Shown here: positions 49,384-59,458 of the stretch, one piece after another | How the letters are laid out: every line of letters begins with the position of its first letter | Position numbering within the stretch: position 1 is the first letter of the stretch | Assembly: GCF_030699305.1 (NCBI RefSeq) | Contig: NZ_JAUYNB010000017.1 | Location: 1-64,000, forward strand | Length of the DNA stretch: 64,000 nucleotides | Direction of reading: 5' to 3' | DNA from: Novosphingobium sp. | GTDB taxonomy: Bacteria; Pseudomonadota; Alphaproteobacteria; Sphingomonadales; Sphingomonadaceae | The notes under the pieces: generated by a model | What the model was told of the DNA's origin: nothing | Database searches by the model: none | What the model saw: only the letters and a program-made list of their open reading frames with translations | Program-made: the position numbers and the translations under genes

Positions 49384-51567
49384 ATGGCCGAAATCACTCC
49401 CGAAGTTGTCGCCGCCCACGGGCTGTCCGAGGAAGAATACGCCCGCGTGCTGCACGCGCTGGGGCGTGCGCCGAACATGGTGGAACTCGGCATCTTTTCG
49501 GTGATGTGGTCAGAGCATTGCTCGTACAAGTCCAGCCGCATCCACCTGAAGAAGCTGCCGACCGAGGCACCGTGGGTGATCTGCGGTCCGGGCGAAAACG
49601 CGGGCGTGATCGACATCGGTGACGGTCAGGCCGCGATCTTCAAGATGGAAAGCCACAACCACCCCAGCTACATCGAACCCTATCAGGGCGCGGCAACGGG
49701 CGTTGGCGGCATCCTGCGCGACGTGTTCACAATGGGCGCGCGCCCCGTGGCCAACATGAACGCGCTGCGCTTTGGCCGGCCCGACCACCCGAAGATGAAG
49801 CATCTGGTGCAAGGCGTGGTCGCGGGCATCGGCGGCTATGGCAACTGCGTGGGCGTGCCGACGGTCGGCGGCGAAACCAACTTCCACAAGGCCTATGACG
49901 GCAACATCCTGGTCAACGCGATGACCGTGGGCGTGGCCGATACCGACAAGATCTTCTATTCCGCCGCCACCGGCATCGGCAATCCGATCGTCTATGTCGG
50001 ATCGAAAACCGGGCGCGATGGCATCCACGGCGCGACGATGGCCAGCGCCGACTTCGACGAAAAGTCGGACGAAAAGCGTCCGACCGTGCAGGTCGGCGAT
50101 CCGTTCACCGAAAAGCTGCTGATCGAGGCATGCCTTGAACTGATGGCGACCGACGCGATCGTCGCCATTCAGGACATGGGCGCGGCTGGCCTCACCAGTT
50201 CCAGCGTCGAAATGGCGACCAACGGCAAGGCCGGGATCATCCTCGACATGGACAAGGTGCCGTGCCGCGAAGAAGGCATGACCCCCTATGAAATGATGCT
50301 GTCCGAATCGCAGGAACGCATGCTGATGGTGCTGAAGCCCGGCAAGGAGCCGATGGCCGAGGCGATCTTCAGGAAGTGGGAACTGGACTTTGCGGTGATC
50401 GGCGAGGTGACCGACACCGGTCACATGGTGCTGACCTGGCAGGGCGAAACCGTGTGCGACATTCCGCTGGGGCCGCTGGCCGAAGACGCGCCGCTCTATG
50501 ACCGGCCCGCCGCCAGCCGCGCGGACTATGCCAAATGGGCCAACGTCGCGCCGCTGGGCGATGTGCCGCCGTCCGCCGATCTGGGCGCGGACCTGCTCAA
50601 GCTGATGGGCTGCGCGGACCTCGCCAGCCGCAGCTGGATCTGGCAGCAGTATGACAGCCAGGTCGGCGCGGACACGCTGCAAAAAAGCGGCGGCGATGCA
50701 GCCGTGGTGCGCATCCACGGCAGCCGCAAGGCGCTGGCGATGAGCACCGATTGCACCCCGCGCTATTGCTATGCCGACCCTTACGAAGGCGGCAAGCAGG
50801 CGGTCGCGGAGACGTACCGCAACATCAGCGCGGTCGGCGCGGTGCCGCTGGCCATCACCAACTGCCTGAACTTCGCCAACCCGCAGCGCCCGGAAATCAT
50901 GGCGCAGATCGTCGGCTGCCTCGAAGGCATGGGCGATGCCTGCCGCGCGCTGGACTACCCCATCGTGTCGGGCAACGTCAGCCTCTACAACGAAAGCAAG
51001 GCCACCGGCGGCGGCTCCGCGATCCTGCCGACCCCGGCGATTGGCGGTGTCGGGCTGATGGCGGACTATGGTACGATGGCGACCGTGGCCTTCAAGGCTG
51101 CGGGCGAGGCGATCTTCGTGATCGGCCAGTCGAACGGGCACCTCGGGCAGTCGCTGTGGCTGCGCGAAGTGCATGGCCGCGAAGACGGCGCGCCCCCGCC
51201 GGTCGATCTGGCCAGGGAACGCGCCCACGCCGAATTCGTCCGCCAGCTGATCGCAGACGGCAAGGTTACCGCGGTGCATGACGTGTCAGACGGCGGCTTG
51301 CTCGTCGCTCTGGCCGAAATGGCGCTGGCGAGCGGGATCGGCTGCAAACTGGAAGAAATCGGCGATCACTTCACCGCGTTCGGCGAAGATCAGGCACGCT
51401 ATGTCGTGACCAGTGCTGCGGCCGAGCAGATTCAGGCGGCTGGCATCCCGATGATCCGGATCGGCACCACCGGCGGCAGCGCCGTGTCCGGCCCCGGCTT
51501 CGCGGTGGAACTGGCCGCGCTGCGCGAAGCCAACGACGCGTTCTTCCGCGACTGGATGGAAAGCTAG
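49384..51567 (+). CDS. purL: Phosphoribosylformylglycinamidine synthase subunit PurL
   Basis: 727-residue small-type PurL, which converts FGAR to FGAM in purine synthesis using ammonia from PurQ with PurS. Signatures are [36 protein letters not shown] and [16 protein letters not shown]. Length is that of the three-subunit type, and purS and purQ must be elsewhere. No upstream stop problem; ATG 49384 is preceded by GGGCCGCCA without a strong Shine-Dalgarno. A perfect hairpin repeat follows the stop. Confidence 0.96.
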   Translation: MAEITPEVVAAHGLSEEEYARVLHALGRAPNMVELGIFSVMWSEHCSYKSSRIHLKKLPTEAPWVICGPGENAGVIDIGDGQAAIFKMESHNHPSYIEPYQGAATGVGGILRDVFTMGARPVANMNALRFGRPDHPKMKHLVQGVVAGIGGYGNCVGVPTVGGETNFHKAYDGNILVNAMTVGVADTDKIFYSAATGIGNPIVYVGSKTGRDGIHGATMASADFDEKSDEKRPTVQVGDPFTEKLLIEACLELMATDAIVAIQDMGAAGLTSSSVEMATNGKAGIILDMDKVPCREEGMTPYEMMLSESQERMLMVLKPGKEPMAEAIFRKWELDFAVIGEVTDTGHMVLTWQGETVCDIPLGPLAEDAPLYDRPAASRADYAKWANVAPLGDVPPSADLGADLLKLMGCADLASRSWIWQQYDSQVGADTLQKSGGDAAVVRIHGSRKALAMSTDCTPRYCYADPYEGGKQAVAETYRNISAVGAVPLAITNCLNFANPQRPEIMAQIVGCLEGMGDACRALDYPIVSGNVSLYNESKATGGGSAILPTPAIGGVGLMADYGTMATVAFKAAGEAIFVIGQSNGHLGQSLWLREVHGREDGAPPPVDLARERAHAEFVRQLIADGKVTAVHDVSDGGLLVALAEMALASGIGCKLEEIGDHFTAFGEDQARYVVTSAAAEQIQAAGIPMIRIGTTGGSAVSGPGFAVELAALREANDAFFRDWMES

Positions 51568-51585
51568 GTCACCACCTGCCCACAG

Positions 51586-51616
51586 CCGTCATGCTGAACC
51601 AAGTTCAGCATGACGG
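51586..51616. repeat. Family D hairpin between purL and coq4
   Basis: Perfect 14-base arms CCGTCATGCTGAAC (51586-51599) and GTTCAGCATGACGG (51603-51616) around CAA. It looks like two family D half-elements joined directly, or a collapsed inverted pair. It lies between two convergent genes and may end transcription of both, though T-runs are missing. Confidence 0.82.
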
Positions 51617-51636
51617 TTGGACTTTTCCGGAGAGGG

Positions 51637-52482
51637 TCAGGCCGCCCGCTTGATCGCCGCGAGCAGATCGTAAGGATCGACCCCCTCACTGCGCCACTGG
51701 CTGTGCGCGGCCTGATAATAGTGCGGAGTCGTAATCCCCACCGCGTTGCGCGCATCCGCATAGGGCATCGCCAGCAATTCGCGGATCGGCTGTTCGACCA
51801 GTCGGCGGGCGGCGTTGCCCGCTTTTTGTGCTTCACGCACGGCGCGCAGGATCGGCGCCTTGCTCTTGACCCGCTTGCGGATTTCCAGCGCCCCGGCATA
51901 GCCAAGGAACAGATGCGCGAGCGCGGGCTGCTGGCCATAGGTGAACGCCAGCACGCACTGTTCGCCCAGCGCATCGCGGCCATAGCCGGACAGCACATGC
52001 TGCAAATCGTGCGTATCGCGCATCCGGTTGAAATACCATTCGACCTGATCGGCGTAATACTGATCCGGGCGGCGATATTTGCCCAGATCCTCGACCAGAC
52101 CGTGCGCGGTCAGTCCTTCGCGTTCCATGAAATCGCAGTACACGTGCGCCAGACTGCCCTTGGGCAGCTTGCGCAGGGTTTCATGGTCATCCAGCAAGGT
52201 TGGCAGGAACGGTTCGGTCGCGCGCAGGCGCTGGCCCTGCTCGGTCGCCAGAAATGCCTTGGCCGCGTCATAACCCTGCCGCCAGGGCAGCGCCTCAAAG
52301 ATCGGGGCGACTTCGGCGGTGTTTTCCTTGTCCTTCACCAGTTCCTTGAAGTGGCGCCAAGCCTTGGGAAAATCATACCGCATGGCGGGCCGCGCCGGGT
52401 CCATGACCGGCAGGTCGGCAGCGGGCTGAACGGCATCAGCATGGTCAGGCGCGGGTGACAGAACGGGGCCAAGGTTTTCCAT
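51637..52482 (-). CDS. Coq4-family ubiquinone biosynthesis protein
   Basis: 281 residues. The Coq4 zinc motif H-D-x2-H-x11-E is exact in THDLQHVLSGYGRDALGEQ. In eukaryotes Coq4 organises ubiquinone synthesis enzymes; alphaproteobacterial relatives occur in organisms that make ubiquinone, and a catalytic role on the quinone ring has been proposed for the family. The first 35 residues are Pro/Ala-rich and poorly conserved in appearance. A consensus promoter lies directly upstream with almost no leader, so translation may be leaderless. Confidence 0.88.
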   Translation of the reverse strand: MENLGPVLSPAPDHADAVQPAADLPVMDPARPAMRYDFPKAWRHFKELVKDKENTAEVAPIFEALPWRQGYDAAKAFLATEQGQRLRATEPFLPTLLDDHETLRKLPKGSLAHVYCDFMEREGLTAHGLVEDLGKYRRPDQYYADQVEWYFNRMRDTHDLQHVLSGYGRDALGEQCVLAFTYGQQPALAHLFLGYAGALEIRKRVKSKAPILRAVREAQKAGNAARRLVEQPIRELLAMPYADARNAVGITTPHYYQAAHSQWRSEGVDPYDLLAAIKRAA

Positions 52483-52488
52483 TTTTCG

Positions 52489-52517
52489 AATATGCGAACT
52501 ACTAACATTAATGTCAA
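52489..52517 (-). promoter_or_regulatory. Consensus promoter of coq4, probably leaderless
   Basis: Reading the minus strand: TTGACA (52517-52512), a 17-base spacer, CATATT (52494-52489), then only CGAAAA before the ATG at 52482. Transcription should begin at or next to the ATG. A 10-base palindrome ACATTAATGT overlaps the end of the -35 element and may be an operator. Confidence 0.65.
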
Positions 52518-52590
52518 TACTGCAAGGGCGGTAGCATTTGTGCAGCGACTTTGGTAATTCCCCTTATGTTTGATAAAGGTTGGGGTGGGG

Positions 52591-53169
52591 ATGCCAATAC
52601 CAAGCCAGTGGCCGCTGTTGATCGGCCTTGTGATCGGCGTGGCCGCGATGCTGATCGGGCTGGGTTCCGGGGTGCTGCCAACCGACGGCTGGGAACTCGC
52701 CGCGCGCTGGACCGCGCGCGTTGGCTTTCCGATTTTCCTGCTGGTCTATCTGGCCTCCTCGCTGGCGCGGCTCTGGCCGGGTGGATGGCGCGCAGCGGTG
52801 CTGCGTGACCGGCGGTTCTGGGGGCTGGGGTTTGCGGCGTGTCACACCGTTCACCTGTTCGCACTGGTGATGTTCCTGAAGCTGGGTGACGAAACGCGCG
52901 GACTGGAAACGCTGATTCCCGGCGGGCTGGGCTATGTCGTGCTTTACGCCATGGCCGCCACATCGACGGATGGCGCCATGCGCAAGCTCGGCGCAAACTG
53001 GAAGCGGTTGCACCGGGTGGGCATCCACTATCTCTGGCTGATCTTCACGCTGTCGTATGCTGGCCGGCTGATGACCGCTGAAACGCGGATCGTCGGCGTG
53101 ATCGGCACCGCGCTGGCGCTGGCTGCGCTGGGGCTGCGACTGGCTGCGCGGCGTCCGGCGAAGGCCTAG
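52591..53169 (+). CDS. Ferric reductase-like transmembrane protein
   Basis: 192 residues with about six membrane segments. Histidines in ACHTVHLFAL and KRLHRVGIHYLW are spaced as in ferric-reductase-like/MsrQ-type haem b membrane domains, suggesting two bound haems and electron transfer across the inner membrane. No partner MsrP or reductase gene is nearby. Its TAG and the TAG of convergent serB share the palindrome CTAG (53166-53169). ATG 52591 follows GGTTGGGGTGGGG; a TTG at 52570 is an alternative. Confidence 0.75.
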   Translation: MPIPSQWPLLIGLVIGVAAMLIGLGSGVLPTDGWELAARWTARVGFPIFLLVYLASSLARLWPGGWRAAVLRDRRFWGLGFAACHTVHLFALVMFLKLGDETRGLETLIPGGLGYVVLYAMAATSTDGAMRKLGANWKRLHRVGIHYLWLIFTLSYAGRLMTAETRIVGVIGTALALAALGLRLAARRPAKA

Positions 53170-54047
53170 AGCACTGTCCAATCGCTGCGCGCGATGCCGA
53201 GCAATTTCAGTACGGCGGTCAGGTCGCCCTGCTCCACCCAGCCATGCGCGGCCGCGCGGGCCTTGGGCTTGGCGTGATAGGCGATGCCATAGCTCGCCGC
53301 CATCAACATCGGGATGTCGTTCGCGCCGTCCCCGGTGGCCAGACTGGCCGCACCATCACGGCGGGCAACTTCGGCGCGCAGCACGGCTTCCTTGACCGAA
53401 CTGTCGACGATATCGCCGACCAGGCCTCCGGTCAGCTTGCCGTGCAGCGTCGCCAGCCGGTTGCCGACCACGCGTTCAAATCCCAGCCGCTCTGCCACCG
53501 GGTCGGCGAACTGGTGAAAGCCGCCCGTCACCAGCACGGTCCGGGTGCCGTGGCTTTTGAGCGTTTCGACCAGCGTGCGCGCGCCCGGCATGTCGAAGAT
53601 GCGCTCATCGAGGCACTGCTGGATCGCATCCTCGCCCAGCCCGCCCAGCAGCCGCACCCGCTCGGTCAGTGCTTCGACAAAGTCGAGTTCGCCCTGCATC
53701 GCGCGTTCGGTGATGCCGGCGATCTGGTCCTTCAGGCCCGCAAAGTCCGCCAGCTCATCAATGCATTCGGCCGAGATCATGGTCGAATCCATGTCGGATA
53801 CAAACACCCCCGGCACGCCCGGCGCGTGGTTCGCGACCAGCAGGTCCACCGGCGCAAACTGCGTGTCCAGCACGGCGCGCAAGGTGGCGGCGGTGCCATG
53901 GTCAGCCGCAACTTCCAGCACATCGTCATGCGCGGCCAGCGGCTCAGCCCGGTGGACTTTCATGCCCTGCGCTTCCAGCGCGTGGATCGCCGCATCACAA
54001 TTTGCGGCAAGCCGCGCGGGTTCTGCTATCAAGCGGGCAATGAACAC
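53166..54047 (-). CDS. serB: Phosphoserine phosphatase
   Basis: 293-residue HAD-family enzyme for the last step of serine synthesis. Catalytic Asp in VSDMDSTMI, Ser/Thr in VTGGFHQFA, and metal-binding Asp in [11 protein letters not shown]. The N-terminal 75 residues resemble the usual ACT-like regulatory part. The start is uncertain: GTG 54047 fits the family N-terminus ([10 protein letters not shown]) and would overlap the divergent miaA start by 8 bases. The frame stays open further upstream into miaA. Confidence 0.92.
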   Translation of the reverse strand: MFIARLIAEPARLAANCDAAIHALEAQGMKVHRAEPLAAHDDVLEVAADHGTAATLRAVLDTQFAPVDLLVANHAPGVPGVFVSDMDSTMISAECIDELADFAGLKDQIAGITERAMQGELDFVEALTERVRLLGGLGEDAIQQCLDERIFDMPGARTLVETLKSHGTRTVLVTGGFHQFADPVAERLGFERVVGNRLATLHGKLTGGLVGDIVDSSVKEAVLRAEVARRDGAASLATGDGANDIPMLMAASYGIAYHAKPKARAAAHGWVEQGDLTAVLKLLGIARSDWTVL

Positions 54048-55011
54048 GTCTGAATTCCCTGAATCGGTAACAACATCGGTAACTGGCCTTCCGCCGGCCG
54101 CGCTCATCGCAGGGCCAACCGCCAGCGGCAAGAGCGATTGCGCAGTGCGGCTGGCCCTCGCGCTGGCGCAGCAAGGCCGCGCGGCCACCGTCATCAATGC
54201 CGACAGCGCGCAAGTCTATGCCGATCTGGCGCTGCTTTCCGCCCGCCCAGCGGCTGAGGAAATGCAGGGCGTGCCGCACCGCCTGTTCGGGGAATGGGAC
54301 GGGGCGCAGGCCTGCTCCGCCGCCGACTGGGCGGTGCGCGCCCGCGCGGTCATCGCCGAGGTCCATGACCAAGGCGGCGTGCCGATCCTGGTGGGCGGGA
54401 CCGGGCTCTATTTGCGCACCTTGCTCGACGGGATCGCCCCCGTTCCCCCGATCGACACGCTCGTGCGCGCCGCCGTGCGCGCGCTGCCCGTCCCCGAGGC
54501 TTACACCGCTTTGCAGGCCGAAGACCCGGCCCGCGCGGCGCTGCTCGCGCCCGCCGACGCCGTCAGGATTGCCCGCGCGCTGGAAGTCGTGCGCTCGACC
54601 GGGCGCGCCCTCGCCGATTGGCAGGCTGACAAGGTTGGCGGGATCGGCCACGCCATCGCCCTGCACCCGCTGATCCTGCTGCCAGACCGGGCTGCGCTCT
54701 ATGCCCGCTGCGATGCGCGGTTCGCGGCGATGCTGGCAGGCGGCGCGATTGACGAAGTGCGTGCGCTGCTGGCCCGCGATCTGGACCCCGCCCTGCCCGT
54801 CATGCGCGCGATCGGCGTGCCGGAAATCGCCGCCTTCCTGCGCGGGGAATGCACGCTGGCCGAGGTTGAAACGCGCGGCGCACAGGCCACGCGCAACTAT
54901 GCCAAGCGCCAGTACACCTGGTTCCGCCGTCAGCCCCCGCCGGAATGGCCGCGCGTCGATGGAGATAGTTTCGATATTGCCACTAATTTTGTATCTTTGT
55001 TGCGTATTTAA
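54040..55011 (+). CDS. miaA: tRNA dimethylallyltransferase
   Basis: 323-residue enzyme adding dimethylallyl to A37 of UNN-decoding tRNAs. P-loop GPTASGKS at residues 25-32, [12 protein letters not shown] (usually DSxQVY) and [15 protein letters not shown] are family signatures; the C-terminal region ends [11 protein letters not shown]. Its substrate comes from the isoprenoid pathway that ispA also uses. ATG 54040 lies head-to-head with serB, overlapping its likely start. It ends 4 bases before the ilvB promoter. Confidence 0.95.
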   Translation: MNTSEFPESVTTSVTGLPPAALIAGPTASGKSDCAVRLALALAQQGRAATVINADSAQVYADLALLSARPAAEEMQGVPHRLFGEWDGAQACSAADWAVRARAVIAEVHDQGGVPILVGGTGLYLRTLLDGIAPVPPIDTLVRAAVRALPVPEAYTALQAEDPARAALLAPADAVRIARALEVVRSTGRALADWQADKVGGIGHAIALHPLILLPDRAALYARCDARFAAMLAGGAIDEVRALLARDLDPALPVMRAIGVPEIAAFLRGECTLAEVETRGAQATRNYAKRQYTWFRRQPPPEWPRVDGDSFDIATNFVSLLRI

Positions 55012-55014
55012 GCC

Positions 55015-55043
55015 TTGACGCGTTATTTTTCTCTCCCTAGAGG
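55015..55043 (+). promoter_or_regulatory. ilvB promoter
   Basis: TTGACG (55015-55020), 17-base spacer, TAGAGG (55038-55043). Transcription should start near 55050, giving a leader of about 106 bases before ilvB. The -35 is near consensus; the -10 is weak, so activation or -10 flexibility is possible. Confidence 0.6.
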
Positions 55044-55049
55044 CAAATT

Positions 55050-55155
55050 CAACAACCGCTCTTGCGGTTTTCGCGCGAGTTGGAGAGGGAGACCCGGCAC
55101 AGCCCACTGTGCCGGGTTGATCCTTTCAGGGGACCGCACCTGATTTTTGAAGGGA
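55050..55155 (+). ncRNA. Structured ilvB leader RNA
   Basis: Stem 1 has arms AACCGC/GCGGTT with loop TCTT (55054-55069). Stem 2 is a perfect 11-base pair ACCCGGCACAG/CTGTGCCGGGT with loop CCCA (55092-55117). Downstream, CCTTTCA (about 55121-55127) can pair with TGAAGGG, which contains the ilvB Shine-Dalgarno, or TCAGG can instead pair with CCTGA, so two alternative folds compete. No leader peptide rich in Ile, Leu or Val was found. It is a candidate cis-regulator of translation rather than a classical attenuator. Confidence 0.5.
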
Positions 55156-56904
55156 ATGAGCGTGACCGAGGAGCGCAGCGGCGCCGGAATTCTGGTGGAA
55201 AGCCTGGCACGGCAGGGGGTCGAATTCGTGTTCGGCTATCCCGGCGGGGCAGTTCTGCCGATTTACGACGCATTGTTCAATGACGCGCGCATTCGCCACA
55301 TTCTGGTCCGGCATGAGGCCGGTGCGGCCCACGCGGCAGAAGGCTATGCCCGCTCCACCGGCAAGCCCGGCGTCGTGCTGGTCACCTCTGGCCCCGGCGC
55401 GACCAATGCCGTCACGGGCATTGCCGATGCGTTCATGGATTCGATTCCGCTGGTGGTCATCACCGGGCAGGTCCCGACCGGGCTGATCGGCTCGGACGCG
55501 TTTCAGGAAGCCGACACCATTGGCATCACCCGCCACTGCACCAAGCACAACTATCTGGTGAAAGACCCGGCGGAACTGGCCGGGATCATCGAGGAAGCCT
55601 TCCGCATCGCCACCACCGGCCGCCCCGGCCCGGTCTTGATCGACATTCCCAAGGACGTGCAGATCGCATCGACCGTGTGGGACAGCGCGCCCGCGCCCCG
55701 GCCCTCGCGCTACAATCCGCAGACGCGCGGGTCCGACAAGGATATCGCCCGCGCGATCGAACTGCTGGCCAATGCCCGCGCGCCGATTTTCTATACCGGC
55801 GGCGGCGTGATCAATTCCGGCCCGCGCGCGGCAGAGCTGCTGCGCCAGTTGCAGGACCTGACCGGAGCGCCCGTCACCTCCACGCTGATGGGCCTCGGCG
55901 CGTTTCCGGCCGACCATGCCGACTGGCTGGGCATGCTGGGAATGCACGGCACGTTCGAAGCCAACATGGCGATGAACCAGACCGACCTGATGGTCTGCAT
56001 CGGCGCCCGCTTTGATGACCGGGTGACCGGGCGGCTGGATGCGTTCTCGCCCAATTCGACCAAGATCCACATCGATATCGACCGCAGCTCGATCAACAAG
56101 ACCGTCACGGTCGATCTGCCGATCATCGGCGATTGCGGCGAAGTGCTGGACCAGCTGATCGCCGCATGGGGCACGCGCAAGGCGCAGGACCTGTCGGACT
56201 GGAAAGCCCGGATCGACGGCTGGCGCACCCGCAAGAGCCTGGCCTATCCGCGCGACCCACAAGCGATCATGCCGCAGCTGGCGGTTGAGCGCCTGTTCCA
56301 GCTGACCAAGCACCGCGACCCGGTGATTTCCACCGAAGTCGGCCAGCACCAGATGTGGGCGGCGCAGTACTTCCACTTCTTTGGCCCGAACAAGTGGCTG
56401 ACCTCGGGCGGCCTCGGCACGATGGGCTATGGCCTGCCCGCCGCCATCGGCGCGCAGCTGGGCAATCCGGACAGCCTGGTGATCGATATCGCGGGCGATG
56501 CCTCGATCCAGATGAACATCCAGGAACTGGGCACCGCCACGCAGTACCGCCTGCCGGTGAAGGTGTTCATCCTCAACAACGAATGGATGGGGATGGTCCG
56601 CCAGTGGCAGGAACTGACTTATGAAAGCCGCTATTCGGAAAGCTATTCCGACAGCCTGCCCGATTTTGTCAAGCTGGCCGAAGCCTATGGCTGGAAGGGC
56701 ATCCGCATCGAGGATGAGAGCCAGCTGGACGCCGGCATTCAGGCGATGATCGACCATCCCGGCCCGGTGATCGTCGATTGCCTGGTCGCCAAGGAAGCCA
56801 ACTGCTTCCCGATGATCCCGTCGGGTGCATCGCACACGGACATGATCCTTTACGGCGACAGCGTTGCCGGGACCATGGACGATGAAGCGAAGGCATTGGT
56901 GTGA
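55156..56904 (+). CDS. ilvB: Acetolactate synthase large (catalytic) subunit
   Basis: 582-residue thiamine-diphosphate enzyme that makes acetolactate or acetohydroxybutyrate for valine, leucine and isoleucine. The catalytic Glu is in [16 protein letters not shown], the ThDP-binding motif starts [14 protein letters not shown] and ends with FILNN. GAAGGGA lies 1-7 bases before ATG 55156; upstream TTG 55147 is in frame. Unusually, a repeat pair of about 130 bases separates it from ilvN. Confidence 0.96.
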   Translation: MSVTEERSGAGILVESLARQGVEFVFGYPGGAVLPIYDALFNDARIRHILVRHEAGAAHAAEGYARSTGKPGVVLVTSGPGATNAVTGIADAFMDSIPLVVITGQVPTGLIGSDAFQEADTIGITRHCTKHNYLVKDPAELAGIIEEAFRIATTGRPGPVLIDIPKDVQIASTVWDSAPAPRPSRYNPQTRGSDKDIARAIELLANARAPIFYTGGGVINSGPRAAELLRQLQDLTGAPVTSTLMGLGAFPADHADWLGMLGMHGTFEANMAMNQTDLMVCIGARFDDRVTGRLDAFSPNSTKIHIDIDRSSINKTVTVDLPIIGDCGEVLDQLIAAWGTRKAQDLSDWKARIDGWRTRKSLAYPRDPQAIMPQLAVERLFQLTKHRDPVISTEVGQHQMWAAQYFHFFGPNKWLTSGGLGTMGYGLPAAIGAQLGNPDSLVIDIAGDASIQMNIQELGTATQYRLPVKVFILNNEWMGMVRQWQELTYESRYSESYSDSLPDFVKLAEAYGWKGIRIEDESQLDAGIQAMIDHPGPVIVDCLVAKEANCFPMIPSGASHTDMILYGDSVAGTMDDEAKALV

Positions 56905-56925
56905 TGAAGATGACTGCAGCTTCCT

Positions 56926-57053
56926 CCCTCCTCTTCAGAGGAGGGACAGCGAGACTTGGTGAGGCAAAGCCGAACCTGGTCGCAGCAGGGTGGTGCCTGC
57001 GCCCGCGCGCCTTCGGCGCCACCCCCCCCAGCCCCTCCTCTGAAGAGGAGGGG
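56926..57053. repeat. Inverted palindromic pair between ilvB and ilvN
   Basis: Copy one at 56926-56945 has arms CCCTCCTCT/AGAGGAGGG around TC. Copy two at 57032-57053 has arms CCCCTCCTCT/AGAGGAGGGG around GA, preceded by a C-run that on the minus strand is GCTGGGGGGGG. This ties it to family C (22611, 62979), with a different but self-complementary core. The pair fills most of the 160 bases between two normally adjacent genes. Confidence 0.85.
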
Positions 57054-57064
57054 GGAGAACAGGT

Positions 57065-57583
57065 ATGATGAAGATCAAGCACGAACAGTCGGAACGCCAC
57101 GTTCTGACCATTACCGTCGACAACGAAGCGGGCATTCTGGCGAAGATCGCCGGGCTGTTCACCGCGCGCGGCTATAACATCGACAGCCTGACCGTGGCCG
57201 ACATTTCGGAAAACCATTCGATCAGCCGGATCACCATCGTCACCCACGGCCCGCCTGCGGTGATCGACCAGATCCACGCCCAGCTGGGCCGGCTGGTACC
57301 GGTCCACAAGGTTGTCGACCTGACCGAAATGGGCGCGCACGTGGAACGCGAAATGGCGCTGGTCAAAGTGGCCGGCACCGGAGATTCGCGGGTCGAGGCG
57401 CTGCGGCTGGCGGACGTGTTCCGCGCCAAGGTGGTCGACACCACGACCAGCAGCTTCGTGTTCGAGCTGACCGGCACGCCCGACAAGATCGACCGCTTCG
57501 TCAGCCTGATGCGCGAACTGGGACTGGTCGAAGTGGGCCGCACCGGCGTGGTCGGCATGATGCGGGGCGCGGAAGCGGCCTAG
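57065..57583 (+). CDS. ilvN: Acetolactate synthase small (regulatory) subunit
   Basis: 172-residue regulatory subunit giving valine feedback control to IlvB. N-terminal ACT domain (HVLTITVDNEAGILAKIAGL, GYNIDSLTVAD, about residues 10-80) and C-terminal ALS_ss_C domain (KVVDTTTSSFVFELTGTPDK). Standard length for IlvH/IlvN. ATG 57065 and ATG 57068 are both possible. GGGGAG of the repeat tail serves as Shine-Dalgarno. Confidence 0.95.
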   Translation: MMKIKHEQSERHVLTITVDNEAGILAKIAGLFTARGYNIDSLTVADISENHSISRITIVTHGPPAVIDQIHAQLGRLVPVHKVVDLTEMGAHVEREMALVKVAGTGDSRVEALRLADVFRAKVVDTTTSSFVFELTGTPDKIDRFVSLMRELGLVEVGRTGVVGMMRGAEAA

Positions 57584-57599
57584 AGTTTTCACCCTCACC

Positions 57600-57689
57600 G
57601 TCACCCTGAACTCGTTTCAGGGTCCATCGTGCCGCTGGCACGGGTCGGTGATCAAGGCACAATGGATGCTGAAACAAGTTCAGCATGAC
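57600..57689. repeat. Family D inverted pair upstream of ilvC
   Basis: ACCC-subtype copy at 57600-57627 and inverted ATGC-subtype copy at 57662-57689. The second ends 22 bases before the ilvC ATG, so its hairpin would be in the intercistronic mRNA close to the ilvC ribosome-binding site. Confidence 0.88.
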
Positions 57690-57702
57690 GATTAAAAGGT
57701 AA

Positions 57703-58731
<1,029 letters not shown>

Positions 58732-58746
58732 CCTGACGCCCGCTTT

Positions 58747-58781
58747 GGGGGAAGATTGCGAATTGTTCGCAATTTTCCCCC
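58747..58781. terminator. Hairpin between ilvC and yceI
   Basis: 16-base arms with one mismatch: GGGGGAAGATTGCGAA (58747-58762) and TTCGCAATTTTCCCCC (58766-58781), loop TTG. It begins 15 bases after the ilvC stop and ends just before the GGAG of yceI. A long T-run is lacking, so it may be a terminator, a 3' stabiliser or an operator. Confidence 0.5.
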
Positions 58782-58790
58782 GGAGCACTT

Positions 58791-59441
58791 ATGAAAAAAC
58801 CACTGATTCTGGGCCTCGCCGCCGCTGCCCTCGCTGCCGCTGCCTTGCCGATCGGGGCGCAGCCCGCGCCCACCCTGCCCGGATCGAAATCGGTCGCCGC
58901 GATTACCGGCGGGACCTATCAGGCCGATGCAGGCCACACCCTGATCGCGTGGAAAGTCGATCACTTCGGCTTCTCGCCCTACACTGGGCTGTTCGGTGAC
59001 ATTACCGGCACGCTGAACCTCGATCCCAAAAAACCCGCCGCCTCCAGCGTAGACGTGACCATTCCGCTGTCGAAGCTCGCCACCGCCAGCGCCGGTCTGA
59101 CCGCGCATATGCTGCGCGATGCCAAGGAGGTCGGCGGCAAGCCCGACTTCTTCGGATCGAACCCCGCCCCGGCCCGGTTCGTGTCGACCAAGGTCACCCC
59201 GCAGGGCAAGCTGAAGGCGAAGATCGCCGGTAACCTGACGCTGAACGGCGTGACCCGCCCGGTCGTGCTGGACGCCGCGTTCTATGGCGCGGGCAAGGCT
59301 CCGGCGATGATGGGCGGCAAGGAAAACGTCGGCTTCACCGCCCGCACGACAATCAAGCGCAGCGATTTCGGCATCAACTATGCCATTCCGCTGGTGTCCG
59401 ATGCGGTCGAACTGGAAATCGCCGCGGCGTTTGTGAAGTAA
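58791..59441 (+). CDS. YceI-family periplasmic protein
   Basis: 216 residues with a signal peptide (LAAAALAAAALPIGAQ) and a YceI lipocalin-like domain that begins YQADAGHTLIAWKVDHFGFS and continues with FGDITGTLNLD, MLRDAKEVGGKPDFFGSN and GVTRPVVLDAAF. Members bind isoprenoid-type lipids in the periplasm; ligand here unknown. GGAG precedes ATG 58791 by 5 bases. It converges on the epoxide hydrolase gene. Confidence 0.92.
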   Translation: MKKPLILGLAAAALAAAALPIGAQPAPTLPGSKSVAAITGGTYQADAGHTLIAWKVDHFGFSPYTGLFGDITGTLNLDPKKPAASSVDVTIPLSKLATASAGLTAHMLRDAKEVGGKPDFFGSNPAPARFVSTKVTPQGKLKAKIAGNLTLNGVTRPVVLDAAFYGAGKAPAMMGGKENVGFTARTTIKRSDFGINYAIPLVSDAVELEIAAAFVK

Positions 59442-59458
59442 ACGGCTTGCGCCGGGCC

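Noticed and set aside
49510..51279. 589-codon minus-strand frame opposite purL
   Set aside because: purL motifs are unmistakable on the plus strand and the antisense product shows no domain.
55050..55155. Classical leader-peptide attenuator for ilvB
   Set aside because: All three forward frames were read; none has a start followed by runs of Ile, Leu or Val codons, and no T-run follows the main hairpin.
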